Below, piece after piece: positions 50,990 to 52,947 of a stretch of 52,947 bases of DNA (positions are counted from its first letter, which is position 1; the number at the start of each line of letters is the position of its first letter). The position numbers were made by a program, and so were the translations under genes. The notes under the pieces are model-generated. The model was not told the origin of the DNA. It was given only the letters and a program-made list of their open reading frames with translations, and did no database searches. The DNA comes from Bacteroidota bacterium (lineage in GTDB: Bacteria > Bacteroidota > Bacteroidia > AKYH767-A > OLB10), in contig JANXSD010000142.1 of the NCBI GenBank assembly GCA_025352785.1, positions 1 through 52,947 on the forward strand, in the 5' to 3' direction.

Positions 50990-51886
50990 ATGAAACTAAA
51001 AATCATCCTTGTTGCCTTGTTTTCTCTTTATTCCATTAAGAGCAATGCACAATCAAAAACTACAGAAATTTGGTTGATAGATATTTCCAAACAAAACGAT
51101 AAAGTTGTTGCTGGTACACCAGAACGTTTAACAGATAACGATTACTATGACAACCAACCTTGCTTTTCAAAAGATGGTGGATTGCTATGGTATGCGAGTA
51201 TGCCCGACACCGTTCAAACTGATATTTTTGAATACAACTTAAGAAAAAAATTAACGCGACAAATCACCAATACTCCAGAAAGTGAATTTCAGCCACAGCC
51301 TATTCCTTATGAAAAATTTAAGCTTTCTGTTGTTCGCATTGATGATGATAAAGCTCAACGATTTTATTCTATTCAATTTGATGGCTCAGAGCCTGAACCA
51401 TTGATGCCAAATGAAGATTCATTAGCATATTATACTTGGATGAACGACACTACAGTTGGCGCTTATATGCTCAATGGAAGTAATGGTGTTTTACATCAAT
51501 TTGATATGAAGCCACAACAATCTATCATTCTAATGACTGGAGGATTTGGAAGATGTTTAGCAAGAATACCGGGAACTGACAATCTTAGTTACATACAAAA
51601 AAGTTCAGATGGAAAATACCTTTTGATGGATTATAAAATGGCCACTGAAGAACGTATGCCGCTCGTTGAAATGATGCCAGGTGTAGAAGATTATTGTTGG
51701 GCTCCAGATGGAAAAGTATTCGCTGGAGATAAAACTAAATTATACTATATCGATACTACACTCGATGAACCAAAATGGGTTTTAGTTGCAGACCTTGAAA
51801 AAACTGTTGGTACTTTTTACCGAATGGCAATGAGTCCTAAAGGAGATAAAATTGCATTGGTTTCTTACAAAGGGGAACGTCCTTGA
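50990..51886 (+). CDS. Exported PD40/TolB-like beta-propeller protein
   Basis: From ATG 50990 the protein has 298 residues with a signal peptide (MKLKIILVALFSLYSIKSNA). Blades are visible as repeated SxDG and P-G-x turns (NQPCFSKDGGLLWYASMPDT, PQPIPYEKFKLSVVRIDDDK, YIQKSSDGKYLLMDYKM, YCWAPDGKVFAGDKTKLYYI, AMSPKGDKIALVSYKG). It probably makes protein contacts in the periplasm. The next gene starts 8 nt later, so the two are likely cotranscribed. Confidence 0.82.
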   Translation: MKLKIILVALFSLYSIKSNAQSKTTEIWLIDISKQNDKVVAGTPERLTDNDYYDNQPCFSKDGGLLWYASMPDTVQTDIFEYNLRKKLTRQITNTPESEFQPQPIPYEKFKLSVVRIDDDKAQRFYSIQFDGSEPEPLMPNEDSLAYYTWMNDTTVGAYMLNGSNGVLHQFDMKPQQSIILMTGGFGRCLARIPGTDNLSYIQKSSDGKYLLMDYKMATEERMPLVEMMPGVEDYCWAPDGKVFAGDKTKLYYIDTTLDEPKWVLVADLEKTVGTFYRMAMSPKGDKIALVSYKGERP

Positions 51887-51894
51887 TTTAGCTC

Positions 51895-52947
51895 TTGTCT
51901 TTAATTCGTCAAACTGATTTCTTAATTGCCGGACAAGGTCTGGCAGGATCACTCCTTAGTTGGTTTTTACTACAACTTGGTTATACTTGCATGGTTGTTG
52001 ACCCAGAATTTGATGGTACTTCTTCACGAGTTGCAGCAGGATTAATACACCCCATTGCTGGAAGAAGATTATTGAAAAGTTGGCGTGCAGAAACATTTAT
52101 CCCTTTTGCACATCAAACTTATCAAAGCTTGGAGCAAAAGTTAAATCAACAATTTTTTTATGATTATCCAGTGCTAGAAGTTTTTAATTCGTTACACAAT
52201 CAAAATGATTGGTTGACAATAAATGATGATCCATTTTGTAAAGAATATCTTGGAAAAACTATTTCATCATCACAAACAAATCCAATTATAAACGCACCTT
52301 TTGGAGGTCAGTTTTTAATTAAAGGTGGATGGTTAAATACCATTCAATTTTTAGATGCCTATAAAAATTCTCTAAAAAAAAATGATCAATTTATAAACGA
52401 TTCAATCGTTAGTGAGGAGATTGAATTAATGGACGGTAAAGTAAGATGGAAAAATATTGAAGCTAAAACTTTCATCACTTGTTCGGGTTATCTTGCAAAA
52501 GATGATAAATATTTTGGCTACCTACCATTCAATCCTGCAAAAGGCGAATTGCTTACACTAAGCAGTAAAAATATTCCTAATGATTATGTTATCAATCATG
52601 CACTAAAAATAATTCCCAAAGGGGATAGTACTTTCCTATGTGGTGCAACTTATAGTTGGGATGCACTCGACACTATTCCCACTGAATTAGGAAAAGAAAA
52701 GTTAACGCTTGCACTCAATAAATCTATCAACTGCGATTACAAAATTCTAGAGCATAAAGCAGGTGTGCGACCGAGTACAAAAGACCGACGACCGTTTTTA
52801 GGAAGACATCCAAAATATCCACAGCTAGCAATATTTAATGGATTAGGAACAAAAGGAGTAATGATGGGTCCTTGGTTTGCCTCAAAAATGGCAGCACATT
52901 TAACGAGTGATATACTTTTAGAAGAAGAATATGCTATTGATCGTTTT
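51895..52947 (+). CDS. FAD-dependent D-amino acid oxidase-like enzyme, cut by window end
   Basis: The frame runs from a TTG at 51895 (a TAG at 51889 bars any earlier start) to the window end without a stop, 351 residues. The nucleotide-binding motif is FLIAGQGLAGSLLSWFLLQL, then SSRVAAGLIHPIAGRRLL, a DAO-type middle (GGQFLIKGGWLNTIQFL) and the late RPSTKDRRPFLGRHP and FNGLGTKGVMMGPW. It would oxidise a primary or secondary amine with FAD. The end is missing, probably only a few residues. Confidence 0.85.
   Translation, partial: MSLIRQTDFLIAGQGLAGSLLSWFLLQLGYTCMVVDPEFDGTSSRVAAGLIHPIAGRRLLKSWRAETFIPFAHQTYQSLEQKLNQQFFYDYPVLEVFNSLHNQNDWLTINDDPFCKEYLGKTISSSQTNPIINAPFGGQFLIKGGWLNTIQFLDAYKNSLKKNDQFINDSIVSEEIELMDGKVRWKNIEAKTFITCSGYLAKDDKYFGYLPFNPAKGELLTLSSKNIPNDYVINHALKIIPKGDSTFLCGATYSWDALDTIPTELGKEKLTLALNKSINCDYKILEHKAGVRPSTKDRRPFLGRHPKYPQLAIFNGLGTKGVMMGPWFASKMAAHLTSDILLEEEYAIDRF

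Noticed and set aside
1-52947. CRISPR array or rRNA operon
   Set aside because: No regularly spaced identical repeats and no rRNA-like conserved segments were seen.

Overview
The window is AT-rich bacterial chromosome from a member of the Bacteroidota. Markers of the phylum are gliding-motility C-terminal (CHU_C) adhesins, a PorP/SprF-family protein, a gingipain-like C25 peptidase with a type IX secretion (T9SS) sorting tail, a GWxTD protein, a PUR-alpha-like DUF3276 protein, a long-form NusB, and promoters of the TAnnTTTG type. The closest genus cannot be read from the sequence; the gene mix resembles the Chitinophagia/Sphingobacteriia side of the phylum.

Layout. 1-536: the N-terminal end of a tyrosine integrase points out of the window, separated from a tRNA-Ser(UGA) by a repeat-rich stretch that looks like the end of an integrated element. 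863-4068: GWxTD protein, glycosyltransferase, FAH-family hydrolase. 4197-12054: an operon-like T9SS/gliding block (CHU_C adhesin, PorP/SprF, OmpA-like TPR/propeller protein, second CHU_C adhesin), followed by a receiver-Hpt protein. 12084-12473: DUF3276.

12976-25364 is an accessory, stress-type island with unusually AT-rich spacers. It holds a dead response regulator, disordered hydrophilic proteins, a DUF4142 lipoprotein, a YciE/F ferritin-like protein, a YtxH / holin-like / unknown / 39-residue membrane peptide module, a Met-rich exported protein, a GSP26-type flavin-binding protein, a DUF2383 bundle, a dead copper-binding four-helix-bundle gene, an ABM protein and a sigma region-2-only protein. 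It ends with a signalling trio: a soluble five-PAS histidine kinase, a short AraC-type regulator and a single-receiver protein.

25433-35927 is housekeeping: an ABC exporter, leucine dehydrogenase, a nusB-DUF1573-yajC-ybbR-coaE-exonuclease-nnr run, a TsaC/YciO protein and a CarD/UvrD-tail-like protein. 35977-42224: a two-lobed aspartic protease facing a C25 peptidase, a large helical hypothetical, and a 70-residue small protein. 42279-43288 is gene-poor and holds hairpins and a duplicated repeat. 43289-52947: TIGR02757 protein, a three-gene operon of small exported proteins, a low-complexity secreted protein, a FKBP lipoprotein, uvrB, a membrane protein, a propeller protein and a DAO-type flavoenzyme cut by the window end.

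Three broken genes or truncations (the response regulator, the copper-binding bundle gene and a sigma factor lacking region 4) fall inside the stress island, while the flanking core genes are intact. This suggests that the island is gained and lost on its own. All functions are read from motifs and family resemblance only; no search was run.
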